From contig JAVMKO010000003.1 of the NCBI GenBank assembly GCA_032164245.1, forward strand, positions 90,891,890 to 90,955,889: DNA of 64,000 nucleotides, in the 5' to 3' direction. Position numbers and translations under genes: made by a program. The stretch is from Sternotherus odoratus. Its lineage: Eukaryota > Chordata > Testudines > Kinosternidae. Each line of letters starts with the position of its first letter. Positions within the stretch are counted from its first letter, which is position 1. This document shows positions 22,285 to 31,720 of this stretch, piece by piece. The notes under the pieces are model-generated. The model was given only the letters and a program-made list of their open reading frames with translations, ran no database searches and had not been told where the DNA came from.

Positions 22285-22566
22285 TTTGGGCATGGCTACA
22301 CTTGAAACTTCAGAGCACTGTTACGGGAATGCTCCCTCGGTAGCGCTTTGAAGTGAGAATGTAATAGTGCATGAGCTAGTGCTCCTGGTAATCAACCTCC
22401 ATGAGAGGATTAGGTCCCAGCATTGGGAGCATGGCTCCCAGTGCTCAGAACCTGTCCACTAGTGCTTTAAAGTGCTCAGACTTGCTGTGCTCAGGGGGGT
22501 GATTTTTCTCCCCCCTGAGCCAGCAAGTTAGAGTGCTATATAAAATGTCAGTATAGCCAAGCCCTT
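22285..22566. repeat. Palindromic MITE with a ctcagggggg hairpin
   Basis: The left side gggcatggctacacttgaaa and the right side atgtcagtatagccaagccc are mirrored. The hairpin gctcaggggggtgatttttc then tcccccctgagc sits near 22,488-22,520. Confidence 0.65.
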
Positions 22567-23129
22567 TGACACATTAATTAATGCCTATACCAAGTGTAGA
22601 TTATAACTTTCAATTTTTTTATACTTGCTGTAGAAGTCACTCATAAGGCTTCTTGGAGCATTTAATGAAGCGAGCAACTGGCTGCTTGATTTTTGTTTTT
22701 TTGATGTAAATTCAGCATCCATCAGACAGAGGAGATAAGATGCACTTTTTTCAAAAAGGTTTAGCCATTTGAACAGCAAATAGCAATGTTAGAATTTTAT
22801 TACTTGTAAATAAATAATTGAACAAATTTCAAATGTATATGAGAGCTAAGCTTGTATCATTTGTAATTTGTTATACATATACAAACACACTGTCTTTCTG
22901 TCGGGATAGTTTCATATCACAAACCTACATTATTATTTTTTCCAACCCAGATTTCTTTGGAACTTTTCTTTACCTGATTTTCCTTTGTCAGCCTCTGATG
23001 AACACTTAGAGTGTCTGTGGAACTACTGTCTGAAGCGGGTCCTGCCCATTTTGTTCTAATGGGGAATTCAACTCTAACAATTTTTTGAGGCTCAACTTTA
23101 ACAGCTATTTTCTTAGATGCAAGTTACAG
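22567..23129. other. No recognised feature
   Basis: AT-rich sequence between a MITE and the integrase relic. The gypsy 3' LTR would be expected here on the minus strand, but I cannot identify it. Confidence 0.35.
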
Positions 23130-23830
23130 TCAAGCTGAAATTCTGTCTCCCTGATACCACTTTAGATGTTCCTTGGGGATTACCTTGCTTTTAGTTCTGG
23201 AACCCAGCTGTATCCTGTACACCACTTAATTGATTTGGATCAGTACTGTATAGAGTCCTTGCCAAGGTTTATCCATTTTAGGGCTCCTTTCCTTCTTTCT
23301 TCTAGGATTGTGGGACCAGATCAGGTCACCTCTTTCAAAAATTTCTCCATATGACCTTACATCATACAACCTTTTCAGTTAGTCAGAGGCTATCCTCAAA
23401 TTTTCCCTAGCGAAGATGTTAGTTTTCAGGTTTGGTTTATAGGGTTTTTGCATATGCCCAATAGTACGACTCCCTTTCCTCTTCAGGACTCCATACAAAA
23501 GGTTTGCTGGTGTCTTAACTCATGCCCCAACACGAAAAGTACAGAGGTACACTGGTACTCTTTTTGACTTCTGTGCTATAATCCGTCAAAAGGGGTAGGA
23601 TATGCTGATCCCAGTCCCTTTGGTACTGTTCTGCAAAAATAGCCAGCTGATCTTCTCTCTTCCCCTCCCCCCTCCCCCCGATTCAAATTGAACCTTTCTA
23701 CCATCCCTTGTAGGCACTGTGCTGAGTTTGTGAGAGTTTTGTAGATCCCTGGAATCTCACAATTTTGAAACACTTTCTGATTAGGAAGCAGGAGTTCTTC
23801 ATCAGATTTAGGGTCCTGGTTGAGTTACAA
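23130..23830 (-). pseudogene. Gypsy integrase remnant (core end and C-terminal domain)
   Basis: On the minus strand the reading gives FQNCEIPGIYKTLT and GMVERFN (with the catalytic Glu of the DDE core), then WDQHILPLLTDYSTEV, then DLVPQS with a Lys-rich run, DKPWQGLYTV and VVYRIQLGSRTKSKVIPKEH. This is the end of the integrase core followed by the GPY/F-type C-terminal module. Stops and at least two frame changes show that it is dead. Confidence 0.75.
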
Positions 23831-24090
23831 ATGAAAAAAACACACCTTTGAATCCAAAATATCTGTTCTGCTGTTCCCATGTAAGTGTACAGCACTGTGC
23901 TGGAACAGGTTCAATAGAAATAGCTCACTCCCCCACCTTGTACTTTTCTTCTATTCTAGTATTTACTAGATCCAGCGACTCACGTTTCACAACTATTGTT
24001 GCCTTTTTTAACTGTTTGTGATGTGTCAGAAATCGAATGGGTTATCTATCGGTCCTTGTTTCAGATCCACAAGATCTTTAGCAGCCAAGG

Positions 24091-24719
24091 CAGGGATGTG
24101 AAAACTTTTTGGCCTGAGTCACATGGGGTTGTAAAATGGTATGGAGGGCCGGGGCCTGGTAGGGAAGGCTGTGCCTCCCCAAATAGGAGGGGCCCTGCCC
24201 CTATCCACCCCCTTCCACTTCCCGCCTCCTAACTGCTCCCCTCACAATCCCCCCTGCTCCTTGTCCCCTGACTACCCCCTCTAGTGACTCCCCCTCCCTC
24301 TTCCAGCCCACCCTGCTCCCTGTCCATTGACTGCCCCAACCCCTATCCATACCCTCGCCTCCTGACAGGCCTCCCTCCCCCCCCCCCCCCCGGGACTCCC
24401 ATGCCCTCTCCAACTGCTCCGTCCCTTAAACATCATTGGTATCCACACCCCCGCCCTAACGGCCCTCTGGAACACTACCCCTTCGCTCACCCTCCCCCCA
24501 AGTCTCTGCCCCTTATCCAACCTCCCCCTCCTACCCCGCTCACTGGAGGCAGTCACACCGCTGCAGTGCTCCCCAGCAGGAACAGCAGGCTGGAGAGCTA
24601 GTGGCGTGGCTGCGGGGGAGGGGTCAGGGCTCACCTCCCCAGCTGGGAGCGCAGGTGGGCCTGACAGGATGGTCCTGCTGTCCGAATGTGGCCCATGGGC
24701 TGTAGTTTGTTCACCGCTG
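24091..24719. mobile_element. hAT-type non-autonomous element (related termini)
   Basis: The termini cagggatgtgaaaac and gtttgttcaccgctg are imperfect inverted repeats. The flanks agccaagg and agctaagg (24,083-24,090 and 24,720-24,727) match at 7 of 8. The terminus type is close to that of the 14.0-kb copy. It sits in the gypsy relic. Confidence 0.7.
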
Positions 24720-24725
24720 AGCTAA

Positions 24726-24976
24726 GGGTATGTCTACACAGCAAAAAAAAAACCACCCCAAAACCACAGAAGCAAGACTGTGAGGCTTGGTCAACTGACT
24801 GGGGCTTGTGCAGTGGAGCTAAAAATACCAGTGTAGACCTCTCAGATCTTGAACTCCACTCTGAGCCCAGACTTCTATGATGCTATTTTTAGCCATGCAC
24901 CATGAGCCTGAGTCAGTTGACTGGGCTCTGAGACTTGCTGCCATGTTTTTTTGTTGTTTGCTGTGTAGCTATACCC
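24726..24976. mobile_element. Palindromic MITE with gggtatgtctacacagca ends
   Basis: The ends gggtatgtctacacagca and tgctgtgtagctataccc are inverted. The arms are near-complete palindromes (gaggcttggtcaactgactg versus cagttgactgggctctgag). The flanks TAA and TAG are close to a Harbinger 3-bp duplication. Confidence 0.75.
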
Positions 24977-25193
24977 TAGGATTGTCCTGAGACCCTCGCT
25001 CTCTCAAAATAGCTTTCAATCACTTACTGCAGCATATACCTGTAATAATGGTTACTGACTGACTGACAGGACAATTTGTTGACCCCAAACCAACTGCCTT
25101 CCAACCATATGTGTAACCTGGGCTAGATCTTTAAAGGGAATTTCCACAGATTGAATTTGTAAAACACCTTTCCTGATACAGATTATACAATTA

Positions 25194-25511
25194 CAGTAGA
25201 GTTACAAACACAGGAGTTAACTGATCAATCAGCCACTCATCTCATTTGGAATCAGAAGTACACAATCAGACAGCAGCAGAGACCAAAAAAAAGAAGCAAA
25301 TCTAGTACACTACTGTGTTAAACATAAAATGCTAAAATAATAAAGGAAAAAACCACATTTTTATTTTGCATAGTAAAGTTTCAAAGCTGTATTAAGTCTG
25401 TTCAGTTGTAAACTTTTGAAAGAACCATAATGTTTTGTTCAGCGTTATGAACATTTCAGGGTTGCAAACAACCTCCATTTCCGATGTGCTCATAACTCTG
25501 AAGTTCTACTG
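25194..25511. mobile_element. Tigger-like (Tc1/mariner superfamily) MITE, copy 1
   Basis: It begins cagtagagttacaaacac and ends tctgaagttctactg, flanked by TA. Its reverse complement aligns over most of its length with the element at 26,310-26,615 (shared aacaaaacattatggttctt-like core), so the two are inverted copies of one family. Confidence 0.8.
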
Positions 25512-25942
25512 TAGGGATGGCCAGACCTGAGCCTGAGAAGGAGTCAGAATTTACCAATGTACATTGCCACAGTAATATATCAGCAGCCCCCATCAGCTTC
25601 TCCCTCTCCCCTCCTCTCTCCCCCCCCCCCCCGCCACCCCAGCACCTCCTGCCTGCTGGCAGCTCTGCTGGTCAGCATCTCCACCTCTTTCCCCTTGCCT
25701 GCACAACGTGATCAGCTGTTTCACAGTGTGGCTCTGGGATGGAGGGGGAGGAGCAAGGGTGCAGCAGGCTTAGGGGACTGGGTGGAAAGGGGTAGGGGCT
25801 TTGGGTTAAGGGGTGGAGTGGGGTCAGGGCCTGGGGTTGAGCAGTGGAAAGTTGGCAACTGTAGCTCCAGCCCCGGAGTCAGCACCTATGCAAGGAGCCG
25901 CATATTAACTGCGGCTATAGATCCACAGGTTGGCCACCCCTG
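25512..25942. mobile_element. hAT-type element inserted at the edge of a Tigger-like element
   Basis: The termini tagggatggcc and ggccacccctg are inverted. Exact 8-bp repeats ttctactg flank it (25,504-25,511 and 25,943-25,950). The duplicated bases are the last eight of the neighbouring Tigger-like terminus, so this insertion is the younger of the two. Confidence 0.85.
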
Positions 25943-25949
25943 TTCTACT

Positions 25950-26110
25950 GTATTAGCTATAATGCAATCCAACCTAATTGTTAGTTCAGCTAGTATTTCA
26001 GCCACCTACACTTCTTACTAGAATGTCAGAGTTCCCACCTTCAAACCCAATTTTCCCAATATATATAAATATATTATATTTGGGCTGGTGCCCTTGCCCC
26101 AGTTACTTCC
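25950..26110 (-). pseudogene. Gypsy protease C-terminal fragment
   Basis: The minus strand reads VAEILAELTIRLDCIIANT, which parallels VAEIVDELLIGFDFIMANT in the + strand relic at 12.1-12.2 kb and the conserved LGxDFL region of gypsy proteases. The catalytic DSG is not visible. Confidence 0.5.
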
Positions 26111-26309
26111 TCCATTTGAAACCAATTAGATGGTTCATATATGGTTCCCTATGCCCTAGCTATTGTTATGTCTAGTAACCGTTATGTTTGAGCCCATGTC
26201 AATTATCCCTATACATATATCCGATCCTATTATGTACTTAATAACCAAACTCCCATTTTGTTGTTTAACTGCCCAGTTTTAAATAAAAACGATGGGGCTG
26301 TTTCTTGTA

Positions 26310-26615
26310 CAGTAGAACCTCAGAATTACAAACACCTTGGGAATGGAGGTTAGTAATTCTGAAATTAACTCTGAACAAAACATTCTGGTTCTTTCAGAAG
26401 TTTGCAACTGAGCATTAACTTAATTCAGCTTTGACACTTTACTATGCAGAAGAAAAATGCTGCTTTTCTTTTTTTTTTTAATAATAGTTTAACACAGTCC
26501 TGTATTGTATTTCCTTTTTTTCTCTTTTGGTCTCCACGGCCGCCTGATTATGTACTTCCGGTTCCAAACTAGGTCTGTCGTTGGCTGGTATGTTTGTAAC
26601 ACTGAAATTCTACTG
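26310..26615. mobile_element. Tigger-like MITE, copy 2 (inverted relative to copy 1)
   Basis: It starts cagtagaacctcagaatta and ends ctgaaattctactg, with TA on both sides (26,308-26,309 and 26,616-26,617). Confidence 0.82.
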
Positions 26616-26691
26616 TACCTGCAAGCTATGCTCCTTCAGCTTGATGCGTTTCCCCTGCCTATTTCCAAACTGGGAGAGGCTTTCATTAGAC

Positions 26692-27271
26692 CAGTGGTTC
26701 TCAAACTTTTTGTAGTGGTGACCCCTTTCCCACACCAGGCCTCTAAGCACGACCCCCCAGGGGTCAGGTGGGGGGGCGTGCCTGCAGCCCACAGCGGCGG
26801 GGGGGGGGGTGTTCCAGCACCCCCCAGGGCAGAGGTTGGGATTGAGGGGGGGTTCCAGCAGCCCCCCGAGGTCAGTGAGGGGGGGTTCCAGCAGCCCCAC
26901 AGAGGCGCCGGCAGCCCACCGCGGCAGGGGCCGGGCTCACGCGGGCGCCAGAAGCCCACCTCTGCCGGGGCCAGGTCGGGCATGTGGCAGTGCTGGCAGC
27001 CCGCCGCAGCAGGAGCCAGGGCCCGGACTGGGCTCGTGTGGCCACCAGCAACCCGCCGCGGCAGGAGCCGTAGCTGGGACTGGCCTTATGGGGGTGCCAG
27101 CAGCCCGCCACGGCAGGGGCACAGGCTGCTTGCTGCAGCAGGGGTCGGATGCCAGCAGCCGGCAGCAATGGCATTGTTTGGGGCCGGCTGCTGGCAGCAG
27201 GGGCTCGCGACCCTCACAGAACTGGCTCGCGACCCCCAGAGGGGTCCCGACCCCCACTTTGAGAACCAATG
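26692..27271. mobile_element. hAT-type element, target duplication cattagac
   Basis: The ends cagtggttctcaaa and tttgagaaccaatg are inverted, with exact 8-bp repeats cattagac at 26,684-26,691 and 27,272-27,279. The interior is a GC-rich imperfect tandem array (recurring cagcccgccgcggcaggagc-like units). The long open frames across it are compositional. Confidence 0.9.
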
Positions 27272-27279
27272 CATTAGAC

Positions 27280-28250
27280 ACTTGTGGCGGTCTGTCTTGG
27301 CCAGTCTTAAATGTATAACAGTACTTCTTTCTATGGCCAGTTTTGTCACAGTACCAGCATTTAACAGAACTGTTCCTTTAGTTTTTGCATTATTTCCAAT
27401 TTCCCTTGTTTAACAAACCAAATTTATCATTTGTTCCAATAGTTCAATATGGTCATGAGCCAGATTAGAATTCCCCTCTTTCATCATACAGTAGACTCTC
27501 GATTATCCAGGATGGTAGGGAAAAAATTAATCCTGGTTAATAAAATCCTGGATAATCACCATCCATAGGAAACATGGAGGGAGGAGGTTGGTTCACCAGC
27601 CACCCTGCGCTGGGGGAAGGGGGTTTTGGTTCACTGGCTGCCCTGTGCACTGGGGGGGGAGGTGGGGGGTGTTGTGTGTGCGCTTGGGGCAGCAACAAAG
27701 CCAGAGCCGGCCGTGCAAGTTGCGCATATTTTTTTTGACATCCTGGTTAATCCACATCCTGGTTAACCCAATCCTGGATAATCGAGAGTCTACTGTACAC
27801 ATTAGACACAGAGCTGTAGTTACATGGTTTATGGTGATCAGTGTCCATCTTCCTCACTAGCAGCTGCTTTCTTTTCTTATGAACTGCTGCAGAAAAAGAT
27901 TCAAGTTCTGTGGAAAATTCCACAGCTTCTCAATGTCTTTGGTCTCTTTGCTAATTTTGATCTGCAAATCCAGTTGAACATGTGTAAATTGGTCCATTGC
28001 TAGACTATCCTAGAAGGCCTCAGTGGTATCCGGATATCCCCGGAACACAAGGCCCTCTGCCAGTTCAGGTGAAGTTGTTTCTTTCCTTTCTTTCCTCCTC
28101 CATTTAGACCTTAACTATGCTCTGGCTGATTCAGATTGATGGCTAGTTCCAAATCTCATGTCAAAGGCTTGTTCTCCAGACCTAGTACTCTGTCTCATTT
28201 CTGGGGGTAAATTCTGTAATAAAATCAGAGCTGGACCACCCATGTTGGCT
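27280..28250 (-). pseudogene. Gypsy-type gag remnant with one CCHC zinc knuckle
   Basis: On the minus strand near 27,300-27,360 the frame reads CWYCDKTGHRKKYC, a perfect CX2CX4HX4C zinc knuckle of a nucleocapsid. Upstream, segments such as ELAEGLVFRGYPDTTEAF and SLAMDQFTHVQLDLQIK look like capsid C-terminus. Several stops and a Tigger-like insertion (27,489-27,795) break the frame. An ERV gag is an alternative, but the gypsy-type protease and integrase nearby argue for gypsy. Confidence 0.6.
27489..27795. mobile_element. Tigger-like MITE with about 25-bp perfect termini
   Basis: The termini cagtagactctcgattatc are perfect inverted repeats and TA flanks both ends. The interior also carries mirrored cctggttaat motifs. 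It is inserted in the gypsy gag relic. Confidence 0.88.
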
Positions 28251-29351
28251 GCAAATAACCCCCATTTGGTCCCACCTCCCAGCTAATTGTTTGAGCTGTA
28301 ATGTTGAATTGAGCCAAATAAAGCCTCCCAAAGAGTTTTTCCCCACAAAGATAGTGGGCTGCTTTGAGCAATTGCCCCTATGAGTGTTCTAGTCTAGGTG
28401 CACTTGTGTCCCCTACACCTTTGAATGGAGATTTTTCATAACAGTATCTGGCCCATATGTGTGTAATACTTGAACTCGTGCTCCATGCTGGTATGTAGCA
28501 CTGCCTGGGTGAACTGATTTCAGTTCCTTCTCAACCACCTTGACCTAAGATGGAGCCTTAGCAGTTGTCCACATTGAGTTTTATCTCAACTGTGTCCCCT
28601 TAGCTCTTTTATTAGCTTATTATAGTTGTTGTTAGTAGTTATACTTAGTGGTTTAGTTTAAAAAAAATTATGTATAGTTTCTCCCCCCCTGGGAGTTCTA
28701 CTTTACTGGGAGGACATTCCCGATTGTCATAGTTTCAAGCGTTGCCTGTGGTGTCATCAGGCAGTCCTGATGAATGATGGCCATTCCTCCTGGATCCTGT
28801 TGTCTTGGGGTGTTTCATTTTTCCCATAAGTGCAACTTTTGTCTGGCATTAAAATCTAGAGCTAGGAAAAAAGGGAGCTCAAACTTCAACTCGTCATGAT
28901 GGAGAGCTCATTGTGCTCGTCCTCTGGTTGTGGCCAGGGGATCCCCAGTCGGTGAGTAATTCCGGTGCTTCTGCTGTCTCTGAACCAAACTCCTTGAAGA
29001 CATCTAAGAGAGAGACCTGAGATTTCTTCCAAAAGACTCCCAAAGACCATTCCTCGAATTCTCAAGGTAAGGAATCTATCTCAAAGATGTTGTGGTCTCT
29101 GATGACTCAGCCACTTCAACACCCAATCCTTTCCAGTCCAGTAACCATGAGACTGCTGGTTCCTTGGGCACTGAGGGCACACAAACCTAAAGACAGTGAA
29201 GTCCCAGACTCTGAGAGATCATCAGTATTGTCAATGGTGCGAAGTGGCAAGGAGCATTACCTCTTCTTACCTGATATTGAACAAGCCTGCTCAGGCTCCA
29301 TCTGGACTCCCCTTGTACCATGAGCTCCCTCAACCACTATCACTTTGGTGT

Positions 29352-29824
29352 CTAGTATCAGAGGTGTAGCTGTGTTAGTCTGGATCTGCAAAAGCAACAA
29401 AGAGTCTTGTAGCACCTTATAGACTAACAGATTTTAGGGATCATGAGCTTTTGTGGGTTAAGACCCACTTCATCAGATGAACGTTGTGGAAATCTCCAGA
29501 GGCAGGCATAAATATGCAGGCAAGCAAGGTAAATTCAATCAGGGGTGGTGGTGAAGCCCACTTCCAGCAGGTGATCTGGAGGTATTAACGCCCAGAGAGG
29601 AGAAACTGCTTTTGTAATTGGTGAGCCATTCACAGCTAATATTAAGTCCAGACCAAGGTGTCGAATTTGCAGATGAACTGGAGCTCAGCAGTTTCTCTTT
29701 GAAGTCTGGTTTTGAAGTTTTTTTTTGCTGCAGGATGGCTGTCTTGAGGTCTGCAATTGTATGCCCGGGCACAGGTTGAAGTGTTCTACAGGCTTTTGTA
29801 TATTGCCATTCCTAATATCTGATT
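29352..29824 (-). mobile_element. Retroposed repeat, family 2, longer copy with 14-bp target duplication
   Basis: Direct repeats tatcactttggtgt (29,338-29,351 and 29,825-29,838) flank it. The left edge tcagaggtgtagctgtgtta is the common family end. The right edge varies between copies, so the left edge is probably the RNA 3' end and the right one a 5' truncation. It is not a foldback. Confidence 0.75.
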
Positions 29825-29954
29825 TATCACTTTGGTGTATGCCATGGACACGGTACCAACAACACTCATGGTACTGCAAGAGTTTTACTTTTCCTGTGAC
29901 CTTGCTTTGTCTGAGGCACCCGACTCCTCATTGCTTGGCTCATATATACTACTA

Positions 29955-31283
29955 CCGTGTTTCCCCGAAAATAAGACGTACCCCAAAAATAAGACATACC
30001 TCCAGTTTTGCCTCCCGCATTAATATAAGGCATCCCCCCGAAAATAAGGCATCCCCCCAAAAATAAGGCGTCCCCCCCCCCGAAGCTACCGGTGCCGTAA
30101 GGAGTCACCGTAGAGGCGGGCGCAGCTGCGCAGCTCACTGATTGGCCACAGCGCAGCCAGACCTGTTCTTTAAATCAGAGAGCCTGCGCCGTCGCCAGGA
30201 CAAGCTGCCGCCTGCTGCTCGCTCTGCCCTGACGGAGTCTGGCTGACTCAGACTCACGCAGGGCCGGCGACAGGAATTTTGGGGCCCCGTACGGCAGATC
30301 GTACGGGGCCCCCTCCCCCAGTCTCCTGCCGCCCGCGCCCCCCCCCCCCCGTCTTGGAGCACTAACCTCACTAACCGCTCCTTCCGGGGGGGCGCAGCAC
30401 CCTCCTGCCTGCAGGAGCAGGCAGCAAGTCTCACTGCCCCAGGCAGAGGCTCTCTGCCACTGCACGTGGTGCAAGGAGGGGGAAGGAGGCTGCTTGCAGC
30501 CTGCACCGGCAGAGGGGGAGGGGCAGAGAGCCCCTGGCCGCCGCCTCCCCCAACCCGTCTCCGAGTCGGACCCTCATCAGCCCCCTCCCCCCTCATCAAG
30601 AGTCAGGGGCAGCGGCAGGACAGCTCTCTGCCGCTGCCTCACATGCTGCAGGGGCGGGGGAAGGGGGCTGCTTGCCTAGGAGCAGTGAGGAGGGTGGCTA
30701 CAGACAGCGCCCAGCCGCCCCCCCCCCCCCCAACCAGCCCCTGACCCACCTGCTGGCTGCCCCCCGGCCCAGCTCAGAACAGTTCCCGGGGGCAAGCAGC
30801 TGGGGCCCTGGATCCCCAACCCATGGTGGGGCTGCACCCCTGCACCTGGAGCCGGGCCCCTGCACCCCTGACCCATTGCTTCCTCAGACCCTGCCCCCAT
30901 GGGTCCAGTGGGGGGGGGGAAGCCTCTACTTCCCCTCCCCATCCCCTCTACTTCCCCCCCTCCATTCCCCCCGTCCCCCATTCCCCCTCCCCCACATGTG
31001 TCCCGATATTTTTTTCTTGTCATCTGGTCACCCTAGTTTGTCTGGTTATGCTGGTTTATCTGATTATGCTGGTTATGTTTGTCTGGTTATGCTGGTTTGT
31101 GATGACAACTACTACCGTACCGTATACAGGTAGTAAACTTCCTTTTTTTTTGTTCAACAATAAATGTGTACTGTATTCTTCTTCATGGAAAAATAAGACA
31201 TCCCCTGAAAATAAGACATAGCGCATCTTTGGGAGCAAAAATTAATATAAGACACTGTCTTATTTTCGGGGAAACAGGGTAGT
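29955..31283. mobile_element. Large MITE with ccgtgtttccccgaaaataag termini
   Basis: The ends ctaccgtgtttccccgaaaa and ttttcggggaaacagggtag are inverted, followed by several aaaataagac(a/g) repeats on each side. The 1.3-kb interior is GC- and C-rich filler. It is inserted in the DIRS-like gag relic. Confidence 0.8.
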
Positions 31284-31720
31284 ACTGAGGACTTAGATAT
31301 CTGCATATTTGTCCTGTACCAATGGCTTCACCAATGGTTTCTTCCTGTGTTGCACCTCTACAGAGTGATTTGGAAGAGGACGATTGATGACTATCTTGCT
31401 TCAGTCTCCCAAACATCTGTGCAAGGCTCTCCTCTCCATTCATTTAGAGGCTCTTTCCCAGAAGTCTCTGAGGAGATTATCACTTGTGAGAGACAGCCAC
31501 AACCACTATCTCACTGGTGTGAACACCCACGGAGGCCTCGACCCATGCCCTATGTACTATCTCTTTGGCCATATTGGGACCCTTGGGCAGCCTGTTACCA
31601 GCAGTTCTCTGGGGCCTTGAGAATCACCTGTCTCAGAGATGACAGCCATCTACACCCTCCCCCTTTACAAGACTGGAACCTAAAGAATTATTTCTTCAGA
31701 CTGCTGACTTGATTTTTTTG

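Larger units (their letters stand above)
23130..28450 (-). mobile_element. Ty3/gypsy-type LTR retrotransposon relic with seven nested insertions
   Basis: Read on the minus strand, gag (28.25-27.28 kb), protease (26.1-25.95 kb) and integrase (23.83-23.13 kb) appear in the canonical order. The gaps are filled by later elements: Tigger-like at 27,489-27,795, 26,310-26,615 and 25,194-25,511; hAT-like at 26,692-27,271, 25,512-25,942 and 24,091-24,719; and a MITE at 24,726-24,976. RT and RNase H were not recognised. No LTRs were identified, so outer limits are approximate. Confidence 0.7.
28480..31720 (+). mobile_element. Degenerate DIRS-like gag relic, split by two later insertions
   Basis: At about 28,830-28,880 a frame reads KCNFCLALKSRARKKG, matching the second zinc pair and basic stretch of DIRS gag. 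At about 31,550-31,600 the opposite end reads LWPYWDPWAACYQQFSG, which parallels WPFWTPWAFQQMQG of the young copy. Between them lie a 473-bp retroposed repeat (29,352-29,824) and a MITE (29,955-31,283). Stops and frameshifts are frequent. No termini were recognised. Confidence 0.55.

Noticed and set aside
26505..27413. 302-codon + strand open frame
   Set aside because: It runs through a Tigger-like end, a GC-rich hAT interior and gypsy debris. The peptide is Pro/Gly/Arg/Ala-rich repetitive sequence with equally long frames on the other strand.
30135..31221. Several GC-rich frames of 90-154 codons on both strands
   Set aside because: They lie inside the 29,955-31,283 MITE interior and reflect C/G runs rather than coding.
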